A stretch of 10,871 nt of DNA from Isohypsibius dastychi. Lineage: Eukaryota > Tardigrada > Eutardigrada > Parachela > Isohypsibiidae. Positions 1 through 7,444 of the stretch are shown here, in pieces (within the stretch, counting starts at the first letter, position 1; each line of letters begins with the position of its first letter). The stretch covers positions 1 to 10,871 of the forward strand of contig JAQIWT010001420.1 of the NCBI GenBank assembly GCA_034696485.1. Direction: 5' to 3'. The position numbers were made by a program, and so were the translations under genes. Below the pieces are notes generated by a model. It had not been told where the DNA came from. It saw only the letters and a list, made by a program, of their open reading frames with translations, and did no database searches.

Positions 1-1
1 T

Positions 2-1263
2 CAATTTGGTGCGATTGGAAGTAAAGGAAATCAAGTTTTGACTGAATCAACTAATCTGCCCGCTCAACTATTCTGCCCGGCAGATAAGTTGATTCAACGA
101 ATCAACTGCTCAACTTTTCTGCCCGCTACATGCGCCATCATGTGGACTTATATCCACATTGTGGTAATGCCTGGGTTCATCACCGATCTCATGTACTACC
201 GTAGTTCCGACAGCGAGCGACCTTGCTTCCTTGACTCCGGTAAGCCTGGTGTGAAAATGCACTTGAACACCGGCAGGCTCCTCAAAATGGTTGGGGGGGA
301 GGCAGTATTTTAGCTAAAAGAGGGTGGGTGTGGTGACCCACCAAGAAATAAGGGCTTTTTCCGCCACTGGGTTCAGCACCTGGCATTGAGAGCGGCATAT
401 CGGATCATAAGCTTCCAAAAGTGGTACATAGTGGCGTAGTCCTACTTATCCCTTGAGGGGGGCAGGGGTCAAAATTGACTCCATGTGAGGCAGAACATAG
501 AGATACATAACTACAGATCTCCACAAAATTCCCTGGAAAACTAAGGCCCACCTCCCATACCCAACGAAGGGGAGGAGCTTAGTGGCCTAGGGAATTTTGC
601 GAGGATCTCTACTTGAACAAGAACCGCCTCGGATTGGGTAGCTGCGCTGGTAGGCATTAGCCTTATGAGGTGAATATGCTGTCACACATAACGCATCACA
701 TGATCTCGCGATGCTCATTCCCCCAAGTTAGACAAAATCTCGATAACACATTTCATTTCGTCGTTTCTTGGTGTGTTCACGACTTTTTGTTCACAGGGGC
801 TCAGTTTGCATGGACAGTTGCCGTTCAGATAATTTTGTACAACCTGATGCTCGCTGTCATCGTTGGTGCATACCCAATCGTTTGGTTTCTGAAGTACAAA
901 GGGCGTAATCGTGGTGTGGAGAAGTCGACCAGCATTCCATCTCAACACCGAACGACCAGTCGAATAACTCCTGCGTTAACGAGCTCATCGACTGTGCATA
1001 ACGATGGCCCAGCTGCTCCATCAAAAAGACAGGGTTCCAACGGTTTTAGAGTCCTGACCATTTTGACTCTGAGTGTCATTGTATGCTGGACCCCATGCAT
1101 CACATATTTCACCATCATTCTTTTTCGACCGATCGAAAATGCACTCTTCTACCAAGTGGCTTCGTTGCTCTTCGCAGTGGAATCTGCAATCGACCCCATC
1201 TTGTTTATGGCCAGCTTACGGGATTTCCGTCAGGCACAAATGCGAACCATTCGATGTACCTAG
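2..1263 (+). CDS. Partial rhodopsin-like GPCR, TM4-TM7 only (paralogue of the GPCR at 6389-7444)
   Basis: Two exons are clear. One ends at 239 (TM4, WTYIHIVVMPGF, then the second-loop Cys in RPCFLDS). The other is 797-1263 (TM5 with VGAYPIVWF, a third loop of about 60 residues, TM6 with CWTPC, TM7 with AIDPILF). The intron 240-796 is phase 1 (gac tcc g|gtaag ... ttcacag|gg gct), giving DSGAQFAW across the junction, which matches DTSLQFEW in the second GPCR. The frame is open to the left edge, but recognisable homology starts only near 108. The 100 bases before it show no TM1-TM3 or DRY region and contain short repeats. The gene is therefore either a 5'-truncated pseudogene or has its first exons outside the window. 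As in the paralogue, TM7 has DPxxF in place of NPxxY. Family membership is secure; the ligand is unknown. Confidence 0.75.
46..126 (+). repeat. Three imperfect copies of a tcaact..tctgcccg motif at the GPCR homology break
   Basis: The block tcaact(a/att/ttt)..tctgcccg occurs near 47-63, 64-79 and 110-125, and gaatcaact occurs at about 44 and again near 103. The last copy is the start of the TM4-coding sequence (STFLPA). The earlier copies lie where ICL2 and TM3 should be coded if this gene were collinear with its paralogue. This looks like local duplication beside a rearrangement point. Confidence 0.55.
240..796 (+). other. Phase-1 intron of the left GPCR (557 nt)
   Basis: The donor is tccg|gtaagc and the acceptor is gttcacag|gggct. 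The intron sits at exactly the same codon as the 54-nt intron of the paralogue at 6909-6962, so the position is ancestral and the length difference is about tenfold. The extra length includes the foldback element at 515-610. No coding sequence was recognised inside it. Confidence 0.75.
515..610. repeat. Foldback (terminal-inverted-repeat) element, copy 1; MITE-like
   Basis: The left arm, agatctccacaaaattccct followed by aaaactaagg, is mirrored by the reverse complement of gcttagtggcctagggaatt followed by ttgcgaggatct. The arms are about 40 nt and pair imperfectly around a loop of roughly 10 nt. It lies wholly within a GPCR intron. The core aaattc..aactaagc.cc.cc is shared with the element at 3155-3242, so this is a repeated family and not a chance hairpin. 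No open reading frame or clear target-site duplication was seen. Confidence 0.65.
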
Positions 1264-1424
1264 CAGAAAGTCATGTCTAGCTCCTCTTGGGCGTTATATC
1301 CGTGGCGCCATCTAATATCCGCTTGTTCAAGGAAGGCAATGACGTCGCCACCCAAGATAACACTTTCTTATAGACTCATACTTTCTCATGGTTGATTTCA
1401 CACCAGTTTCTGGAGTCTCATGCC

Positions 1425-1430
1425 TTTATT
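1425..1430 (-). promoter_or_regulatory. Candidate poly(A) signal (AATAAA) of the ANF-type receptor gene
   Basis: The plus strand reads tttatt, so AATAAA lies on the minus strand about 250 nt past the receptor stop codon. It is the first canonical signal downstream of that stop. Use is inferred. Confidence 0.4.
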
Positions 1431-1451
1431 CGCATTATTTAATTCTCGTAA

Positions 1452-1457
1452 AATAAA
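1452..1457 (+). promoter_or_regulatory. Candidate poly(A) signal (AATAAA) of the left GPCR
   Basis: AATAAA lies 189 nt past the GPCR stop codon; a second copy is at 1546-1551. Use of either would make this 3' UTR overlap the 3' UTR of the convergent receptor gene. Confidence 0.4.
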
Positions 1458-1682
1458 TCAATCGACTTAATTGAACATCGATCGAAAGTGAGCTGATGTC
1501 ACTAGCCCGTATCTGTTCGAATGCATGGCTAATAGGGCATAATGGAATAAACAGCTGTACAATCAGGTTGAATTGGCAGTTCAACGAAACAAAAGGATGT
1601 TTTAGATGGTCGGCTTTTGATGATAAAGTCCTTTACGGACGCCCACCCTAGTGTTCCACCACCTCCACGACGGTTTTCTGAG

Positions 1683-4600
1683 CTATCGTTGAACCAAATA
1701 CAGGCGAACTTCTCGTCTACGCTTTCTGATCAGGTGACCAGGAACCAAAATCATATCCGCTGAATCATTGATGGAAGTGAATGGTCCAATCATCCACCAT
1801 TCCTTTCTGTAGAATTTGGCACACCTTTGATATAATTTCGTGAAACCATTGTAAACCGAATCTTCAGATATGTCACCTTGCAGCTACACATATTCCAGTT
1901 ATACACACCAAAAGGGTCACGATTACTGCTGCGCCAACATCTGTTCACCATTAACAGAAGAAGTGATGCAAATTCAAATACGGTAGCCAAAAAGTGAACC
2001 TACCACCGGATCTGCGACAAGTTTCCCCGGTAAACCCACATTTGGGAACATCCGTGGGTGGCGTCAGGCCATTTCCCCACTGGGAGGATAATGAAGAAAT
2101 ACTGGCAATTACATTTGTTGATGGATTAAATGCCCATGCAATCTGTCGAGCAACATGATCTTTGTCGATGTGAACGTTCAGAAATATTGCCAACCTCATA
2201 GCGTTTGCTCGTGGCGTTGAGACGCGAGACTGTAGCTTCGCTGATCCTTATTCCTAGTTTGCACCAGTTAAGAAACCGGTAATTATTCATGTGAGTTTTG
2301 TTCAGTCGTGGTAAGGTATACCTCGTTCACTAATGCTGACATTGCGAGCCTCTAGTTCAAACGTACGGTTCTGGAACTTGGCTGCCAATTCTCGGCCGTA
2401 AACCATACCGGAGGTATTCAAAACCTGGAATCTTTTTTTTTCAAATCACGGTATGCCACAAAATTTCAGTGGCGCGTATCTGACCTCCGAGAGTGCCATG
2501 ATAAACTCATACCCTGCCACAGATATGTCGTTGTACTGCAATGACTCAGCGTTCTCAGCTTTCCCAAAACCAAACTGTGAACAGGTTACCTCATCCTGCG
2601 GAGGAATGGTGTAATTGTGCTGCGCTTTGGCCACATCCTTGATTTCGCACAGTAGTTCACCGAGCAGTGCCCAGTTTGGGTTTCGGTTGCTTATGATTAG
2701 CAGTGAACGGAATGCTTCCGTGGCAATCTGACCAGGACAACCAACAATTTTGAGTCTTTAACGTACAACAGTGCTCACTTCGTCATATTCGTCATCGAAT
2801 TTCGTGCCAATATCCCTTGCACCGGGGAGAGTTGTTGGTTGGGCCGCAATGAATACCTAAACAGCGTTTGTTGTGCCAGCCATTCTAATAAGAGAGGGAA
2901 TTCTTACGAGATCTCCATTTGTCATATTCAGTCTGTGAGCGATAATCTGAAACAGATACCGTGTACTGCACTCATTTTTGCTGACGAGCAATGCAAATGC
3001 TGAACATTCGCCCCGAGTATTCTGTTTCTTTCTAAATGTACCGTACTACCCGAATGAAAAGACCGATTTTTTTCTCGATGCAAATCTTTCAAAATGCCAC
3101 GTGATGAAAAGACCTTGTGAAAATGAGACCTTTTGGAAATAAGGGGCTATACTTTCTCCTCAAATACTATGGAGAACTAAGCTCCGCCCCTTATACGCTT
3201 AGTGTGAGGGGTGGGGCTTAGTTTTCGACAGAATTTACGAGAGCAGTGTGTAATTACGAGTAGGTCTTCATTTTGGGCAGTAGGGTATATGCACGGTATA
3301 CGTACGGCAGTACGGTCCATGGAACAAAACCGATTGGACAAACTTTCCCCTCGCATGCCCCGTGACTCTTTGGCTGCGGCGAGCATTTTGCTTCCAACGT
3401 ATTGGTAACAGATTTGGAAAACGTCGCATAATGATTGTTATTCCCTACCTCAACCCCCCCCCCCCCTCGTGCTGCTGAGACTCAGAAAGAAAAGAAAATG
3501 GTTACGTTGATTCTCGAGAAAAGTAACGGAATCCGAAGATATATCAGGGAGGCGGAAGAAAACACGGGGGGGGGGGGGGGGGGGTCAGAATTAAACTCGA
3601 TCAGTAGCGGCGAAGGCAGTAGCTATTCTTCATCAGACAACTGTCAGGTACCATGTTATTCGGAATTACCATAAACCTCCTCACGACGCTGTCAACGCTG
3701 CTGATGATGACAACTGAAACATAGTTATTGATTTTTACACACTATTGAGTGCCCGTGTACAATTAATAGCGAATTACTTCGCGCTGTGTTCCGAATCTGC
3801 CCCAAAGTGGCCACATACAACTCATCGGTATCGTGGATCTTGATTAAGTTTACCATGAATTCTTCTTTTCTAGCAAAGAAGATTTCTTTCATGTTTGTGT
3901 TGAAGGCCGTTACGAGCGTCCGTGGCCACGCCAGTTTGCGACTTCGTCCATGACCACTGTGAGTGTTTGCCAGCTGTGGAGCTTGAGAAAACCAACAAGC
4001 CCGTTTCTCACAACGATCAGGTCGTTGGTCGAGAATGATATAACTGTGGGGAATCGGTGTTTGTCTTGTAAAACACGTCCACTCGTTAGTCTAGAAAACC
4101 ACATGTTGCATAGCCGAATAAATATGGTTCCTGTTGTCGACTGAAATACATACACTGAACCAAGAAGTACGTTCCACTCTGTTGATAAAAACAAGCTTTT
4201 TTTATATCTGGACGCGTCTTTGTATTCATCTTACCCCGAGCGAAATCCCCAAGGAGCATGGTGGGCCCGTCACATCCTAATATTCATGAGAAGAATGCTT
4301 ATCTGGTAACCGCGAATAATATTTCCCGACCCAGTTGGTAGCATGACTTACTAGTTAAGTTAGTCCGGCACCATTTAGTGGGCCAAAGAAAATCCTCTGA
4401 AACCGTTCGATTTTTTGCCCTTTCGAATATGTGGTTACCTGAGGTGACGATGATCGGAATGCCGTCCAGATGAGTTACGAACCGATCGAGCTTCGCGCAA
4501 AGCTCATGATAGCGTATGACGAGTTCTTCACATTTCAGTTCGCCTAAGCCGTAGAATCTGTGGACCGTGATATTGTTTTCCGAGTAGAGTTTCGGATGAG

Positions 4601-4763
4601 CAGTTATGGCTCGGCGCAGCGCAACTTCGTAAACAGGCCCCTGAACCTGAAATCCACTAGACCGGCTGGTCTCCTGGAACACAATGATCAAATGAATGGT
4701 TAGACCATAGGCTACAGCGAGCTGCAGAATTGAAACAATGAAGAATGCGTGTAAAATCTTCAT
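1683..4763 (-). CDS. Single-pass receptor with ANF/natriuretic-peptide-type ligand-binding domain, no cyclase domain
   Basis: The spliced model is 546 residues. Exons (minus strand): 4763-4439, 4396-4311, 4140-3914, 3869-3778, 3713-3670, 2946-2908, 2856-2779, 2727-2485, 2424-2322, 2253-2195, 2142-2004, 1940-1877, 1824-1683. All junctions are GT..AG and keep phase. Residues 1-20 form a signal peptide (MKILHAFFIVSI...AYG). The ectodomain shows the ANF_receptor order: SGFQVQGPVYEVAL; LQDKHRFPTVISFS with LKLHSWQTLTVVMD; IRNTARIVIISS; AHRLNMTNGDLVFI; VAGYEFIMAL; FQNRTFE; then PPTDVPKCGFTGETC (Cys467, Cys474), the juxtamembrane signature of receptor guanylyl cyclases. Many N-x-S/T sites are present. 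TM is about 480-499 (GAAVIVTLLVCITGICVAA). The tail starts RCAKFYRKEWWMI, recalling the cyclase juxtamembrane region, then stops. Length and layout match clearance receptors. Weak points are the exon 2/3 junction and whether the first 42-nt intron is spliced. An in-frame upstream ATG lies at 4820. Confidence 0.8.
3155..3242. repeat. Foldback (terminal-inverted-repeat) element, copy 2; MITE-like
   Basis: The left arm aaatactatggagaactaag continues ctccgcccc. It is mirrored by the right arm, whose reverse complement reads aaattctgtcgaaaactaag and continues ccccacccc. The outer bases tctc and gaga extend the pairing. The arms match copy 1 (515-610) in the same order, so both belong to one non-autonomous repeat family. 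It sits in an intron of the receptor gene, and no transposase is present. Confidence 0.65.
3454..3466 (+). repeat. C13 homopolymer run
   Basis: Thirteen consecutive C residues on the plus strand, so G13 in the receptor transcript, inside its 723-nt intron. It lies 100 nt from a G19 run on the same strand. Confidence 0.9.
3566..3584 (+). repeat. G19 homopolymer run
   Basis: Nineteen consecutive G residues on the plus strand, so C19 in the receptor pre-mRNA. The tract could pair with the C13 run at 3454-3466, and the plus strand could form a G-quadruplex. The exact length in the assembly is uncertain for such a run. Confidence 0.85.
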
Positions 4764-4820
4764 TCTGACCTGAGAAGCATAATTAGGATCAAGTAACTGT
4801 GCTCGAACGACTGAGCTCAT

Positions 4821-5823
4821 GCAAACGGAACCCACATGCAACGAGTTCGTAAACAAGGTGGCTGTAACAATGTTTCATTATTTATTCATCACGCATACAG
4901 ATTTTTCCGGTTACTCCGTTAGCGAAACAACTGAAATGCACTCTTCGAAGATCGTGGTGGAGGCTTTACGAAAACCGCTAAAACATGTATGATTTTCTGG
5001 TATGAAAGTCCCGTTCGTCATGTTTAATTAACGGGCTAATCATATCGAATGTTGCTTTCACTCCAGCTGGATGAGTTTACAGCAGAAAATCCCGGTGCTC
5101 AACTTTAGAACACGGTGTACGGAAGCATCTGCATTTTCGTAATATCAGGTTCGATTGTTAATTCGAATAATGATGAAAATGGTCGTGGCAATAAATGAAT
5201 CCGTCATCACGAATCCATGCCTCCGTATTCGCAGAGAAAAACGACTGTTAGCAAAACTTTCGTGACCATACAGTGTAAGCCGCTGGTGTTACGAGGCGAT
5301 AGCGCAGATAGCGCAGTGTAACTGCAACAAACTTCTCAAGAAAAGTTTTGCCCACACATTTCAGCAGCTATTTTTGAAATTCAACTAAAGCAAAGTGTAT
5401 CAGACACAATCCAGACATCATTTTGAGATTTTCCTGAACGAGCGGTGTGTCTGCAGTTGTGTCTCTTGTCAGTAGTCTTGTTAGCAGTCAGAAACGAGAA
5501 TTTTAACGGCCCAAGCACATCCAGATCAAAAATTGCAGAGAATGTGCCGGTAATCAGCTGCCCACGATAAAAGAGTGTTGAGATTTCTTTAAAACCTAAA
5601 CTTGCTTCTGAGGCGACATTTGACTCATCTATTTAAGATGCAAAAGATCAGGGTAAGATCTGAACCACAAGACATATGAACAAACAACCGGTCCAGGGTT
5701 GAAAGTCTTGATCTGAGTGAAGCTCGCTCAGACCGTTCGTGTAACTTCTGGGATCTCCGATTTTTCCCGGTGATCCTAAATTGCGGCGAGCAAACATCTT
5801 GATTTGGTAAAGTGGCAGGACCA
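4821..5823. other. Intergenic region between the ANF-type receptor and the putative small gene
   Basis: This kilobase lies between two divergently oriented genes and should contain both promoters. Open frames here are short and carry no motif I recognise. A minus-strand AATAAA near 4880 and a plus-strand AATAAA near 5191 have no gene that can be tied to them. A 9-nt tandem duplication (gatagcgca twice) is at 5298-5315. No tRNA or other RNA gene was identified. Confidence 0.5.
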
Positions 5824-6127
5824 ATGCCTAATGGGAATGGCACAAACTCAGAACCGGTGTTCATTCACCAGAGTGGCCCAGAGCACGGCCGGTTCAAGGT
5901 GATCCCTTATGTCAAGAAGATTCTGGCCGGAGGTCATGTGACAGTTCCATCTTGCGAACATTTCACCAATTATAAAAAAGTTAAACCTGTCTATTGATGG
6001 GCGCGTGCTGCTGGGTGTTCGCTTGATAGCTTCTAAAGTCCGTGATGAAGAAATGATTTCCACTGGTTTTCAGAGAATATCAGATCGAAATTGTTCGGAG
6101 AACTCAGCCATAACCAATGAATTGTAA
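5824..6127 (+). CDS. Putative two-exon small protein, unknown function
   Basis: I do not recognise this product. Exon 1 would be 5824-5937 (ATG, MPNGNGTNSEPVF ... KKILAGGH) and exon 2 5981-6127 (LNLSIDGRVLLGVRLI ... ENSAITNEL, stop), joined across a 43-nt intron (ggtcat|gtgaca ... aaaaaag|ttaaac) in phase 0, giving 86 residues. Support is the matching phase, an intron size like others in the window, and third codon positions that favour C or G in exon 1. There is no signal peptide or obvious membrane segment. It lies just upstream of the intact GPCR in the same orientation. It could instead be part of a longer gene or a chance pairing of open frames; other frames here are also open on the minus strand. 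Confidence 0.3.
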
Positions 6128-6388
6128 TTAGCAGACGCGTGCTGCGCAAGTGATAGATAATTTGACGAAGCCTGCACTTCCGCTATCTCCAATTTCACGG
6201 CTTGCAGCAGAAATCGAATCAAAATGTTCCAAAACAGACCATAAATGTTCCTGGAAGAAATTAAACAGGTGCAGTTTTCTGTGTGGATCGATTTTATTTA
6301 TGCCTTTGGCGTTCGACTTCTCAAGCAAATCGAGTTACACTTACACTCGAGTTACGTTCTTTTTCGAACATTTTTCTCCTCGGTGAAA

Positions 6389-7444
6389 ATGAATATCTCC
6401 TCAAATATCACCGTCCTAGAAAAAGACGCCGCTAACTGGACTGTTTCCACGATTTGGATGGTGGCCATTTGCGGTCTGGCACTTTTGACGAACGGATCCA
6501 TGCTGGTGACCTTTCTGATGAACAGATCTCAATGGACGCCGTTTAACATCTATCTCATCAACCTCAGTCTCGCGAATTTCATCAACGCTGCGCTACAAAA
6601 CCCACCGGACATCATCAACAACCTCTACACAAAATGGTTTCTTGGCTACAAATACTGCACATTTTACATTTACGCAACATGGGTTCTTCAAGCGGGAATG
6701 TGCAACTCCCACGTTCTTATCACAATCGACCGCATCTGGGCCGTTTCATCCCCTATCACTTATCGCAATAAACGGAGCTTTGTCACATCATTTTTTGCCT
6801 GCCTAGCAATGTGGATATACATCCACATCTTCGTCATGCCGGGCTTCATCGTCGACATCTTGTACTACCGAAATTCCACCGGGGAAGGAACTTGCTACAT
6901 TGATACGAGTAGGAATTTTTCGTTTGTTGCAGTTTTGCCATCAAAAAACTTCTTCACTGTAGGTCTTCAGTTTGAATGGTCAGTGGCCATTCAGATGGTC
7001 CTCTACAACCTCACATATCTCATCATACTCGGAGCATATCCGGTTATCTGGTTCATGAGGAAACGAGTAAAAGGGCGAGTCGCAACCGGAGGGTTTGTGA
7101 CTGATGCAAGTCAGCGCACTCGACAGATTGCTCCAGCTGGAAGTTCTTCAAATGAACCACGAAACTCTGTTCATACAGATGCTACGTTGAACCGGAACAA
7201 AAAACCTAAATCACACGGGTTCAGAGTTCTCACCTTGCTGACATTGAGTGTGACTATCTGTTGGACCCCTGTGACTATATATTACACCGTACTTATCTTT
7301 TGCCCCTTGGACGCGCCGACTTTCGGACAGGTTGCTAGCTTCCTGTTCTCGCTGGAATCTGCGCTGGATCCGATTTGGTTCATTGCTAGTCTATCGGAAC
7401 TGCGTGATGCACAGATGAGACTTTTCAAATGCAGGATGTTGTGA
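6389..7444 (+). CDS. Class A (rhodopsin-like) GPCR, orphan type
   Basis: Start ATG 6389 is preferred because it precedes a short N-terminus with glycosylation sites (NISSNIT, NWT) and then TM1. Removing the intron 6909-6962 gives 333 residues. Landmarks: TM1 about 20-44 with Asn35 (LTNGS); TM2 53-76 (NLSLAN, Asn63 where Asp2.50 is usual); Cys90 at the top of TM3 paired with Cys169; DRI (114-116) instead of DRY, followed by WAVSSPITY; TM4 132-158; TM5 176-205; third loop about 50 residues; TM6 with CWTP (273-276); TM7 with LDPIWF (308-313). Position 3.32 is Thr97, so the Asp that binds amines is absent. The DRIWAVSSPITY stretch recalls amine and acetylcholine receptors, but ligand and G-protein partner are unknown. 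It acts at the plasma membrane. Its closest relative in view is the partial GPCR at 2-1263. Confidence 0.85.
   Translation: MNISSNITVLEKDAANWTVSTIWMVAICGLALLTNGSMLVTFLMNRSQWTPFNIYLINLSLANFINAALQNPPDIINNLYTKWFLGYKYCTFYIYATWVLQAGMCNSHVLITIDRIWAVSSPITYRNKRSFVTSFFACLAMWIYIHIFVMPGFIVDILYYRNSTGEGTCYIDTSRNFSFVAVLPSKNFFTVGLQFEWSVAIQMVLYNLTYLIILGAYPVIWFMRKRVKGRVATGGFVTDASQRTRQIAPAGSSSNEPRNSVHTDATLNRNKKPKSHGFRVLTLLTLSVTICWTPVTIYYTVLIFCPLDAPTFGQVASFLFSLESALDPIWFIASLSELRDAQMRLFKCRML
6909..6962 (+). other. 54-nt in-frame phase-1 intron of the intact GPCR
   Basis: The segment starts gtagga, ends cactgtag, is 54 nt long and contains no stop codon, so it can be misread as 18 coding residues in the second extracellular loop. 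Splicing yields CYIDTSLQFEW, which aligns codon for codon with CFLDSGAQFAW in the left GPCR, whose intron at the same place is 557 nt and cannot be translated. Confidence 0.8.

Larger units (their letters stand above)
1264..1682. other. Convergent 3' region between the GPCR and the ANF-type receptor
   Basis: This 419-base stretch lies between the stop of the plus-strand GPCR (1263) and the favoured stop of the minus-strand receptor (1683). It holds AATAAA signals for both strands and a possible alternative last exon of the receptor (1647-1602). Nothing like a guanylyl cyclase catalytic domain or a full kinase-homology domain is readable on the minus strand. Confidence 0.6.
2947..3669 (-). other. 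Largest intron (723 nt) of the ANF-type receptor
   Basis: This intron separates the exon ending VVRRFM (donor tttatg|gtaatt) from the exon starting IIAHRLNM (acceptor gtttcag|att), in phase 0. The other introns of this gene are 42-68 nt, except the roughly 170-nt one between exons 2 and 3. It contains foldback copy 2, a C13 run and a G19 run, and a short repeat of atgaaaagacc near 3054-3114. No exon was recognised inside it. Confidence 0.7.

Noticed and set aside
1264-1682. A guanylyl cyclase or kinase-homology domain downstream of the receptor
   Set aside because: I looked in all minus-strand frames. Only a short V-x-V-x-K-G-like scrap at 1647-1602 appears, with no catalytic motifs and too little space.
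2080-2112. A 33-nt GT..AG segment in the receptor juxtamembrane exon
   Set aside because: It is in frame, has no stop, and is shorter than any other intron here. Reading through gives a normal run up to the WGNGLTPPTDVPKCGF motif.
3435-3674. Plus-strand open frame with a poly-Gly stretch
   Set aside because: It owes its length to the G19 and C13 homopolymers and lies antisense in an intron of the receptor gene.
5140-5170. caggttcgattgt, resembling a tRNA B-box
   Set aside because: The required CC after the motif is missing, and no A-box or cloverleaf could be assembled around it.
6245-6388. A 48-residue N-terminal extension of the intact GPCR
   Set aside because: The frame is open, but the extension has no signal peptide or similarity. 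The ATG at 6389 gives a typical short glycosylated N-terminus right before TM1.
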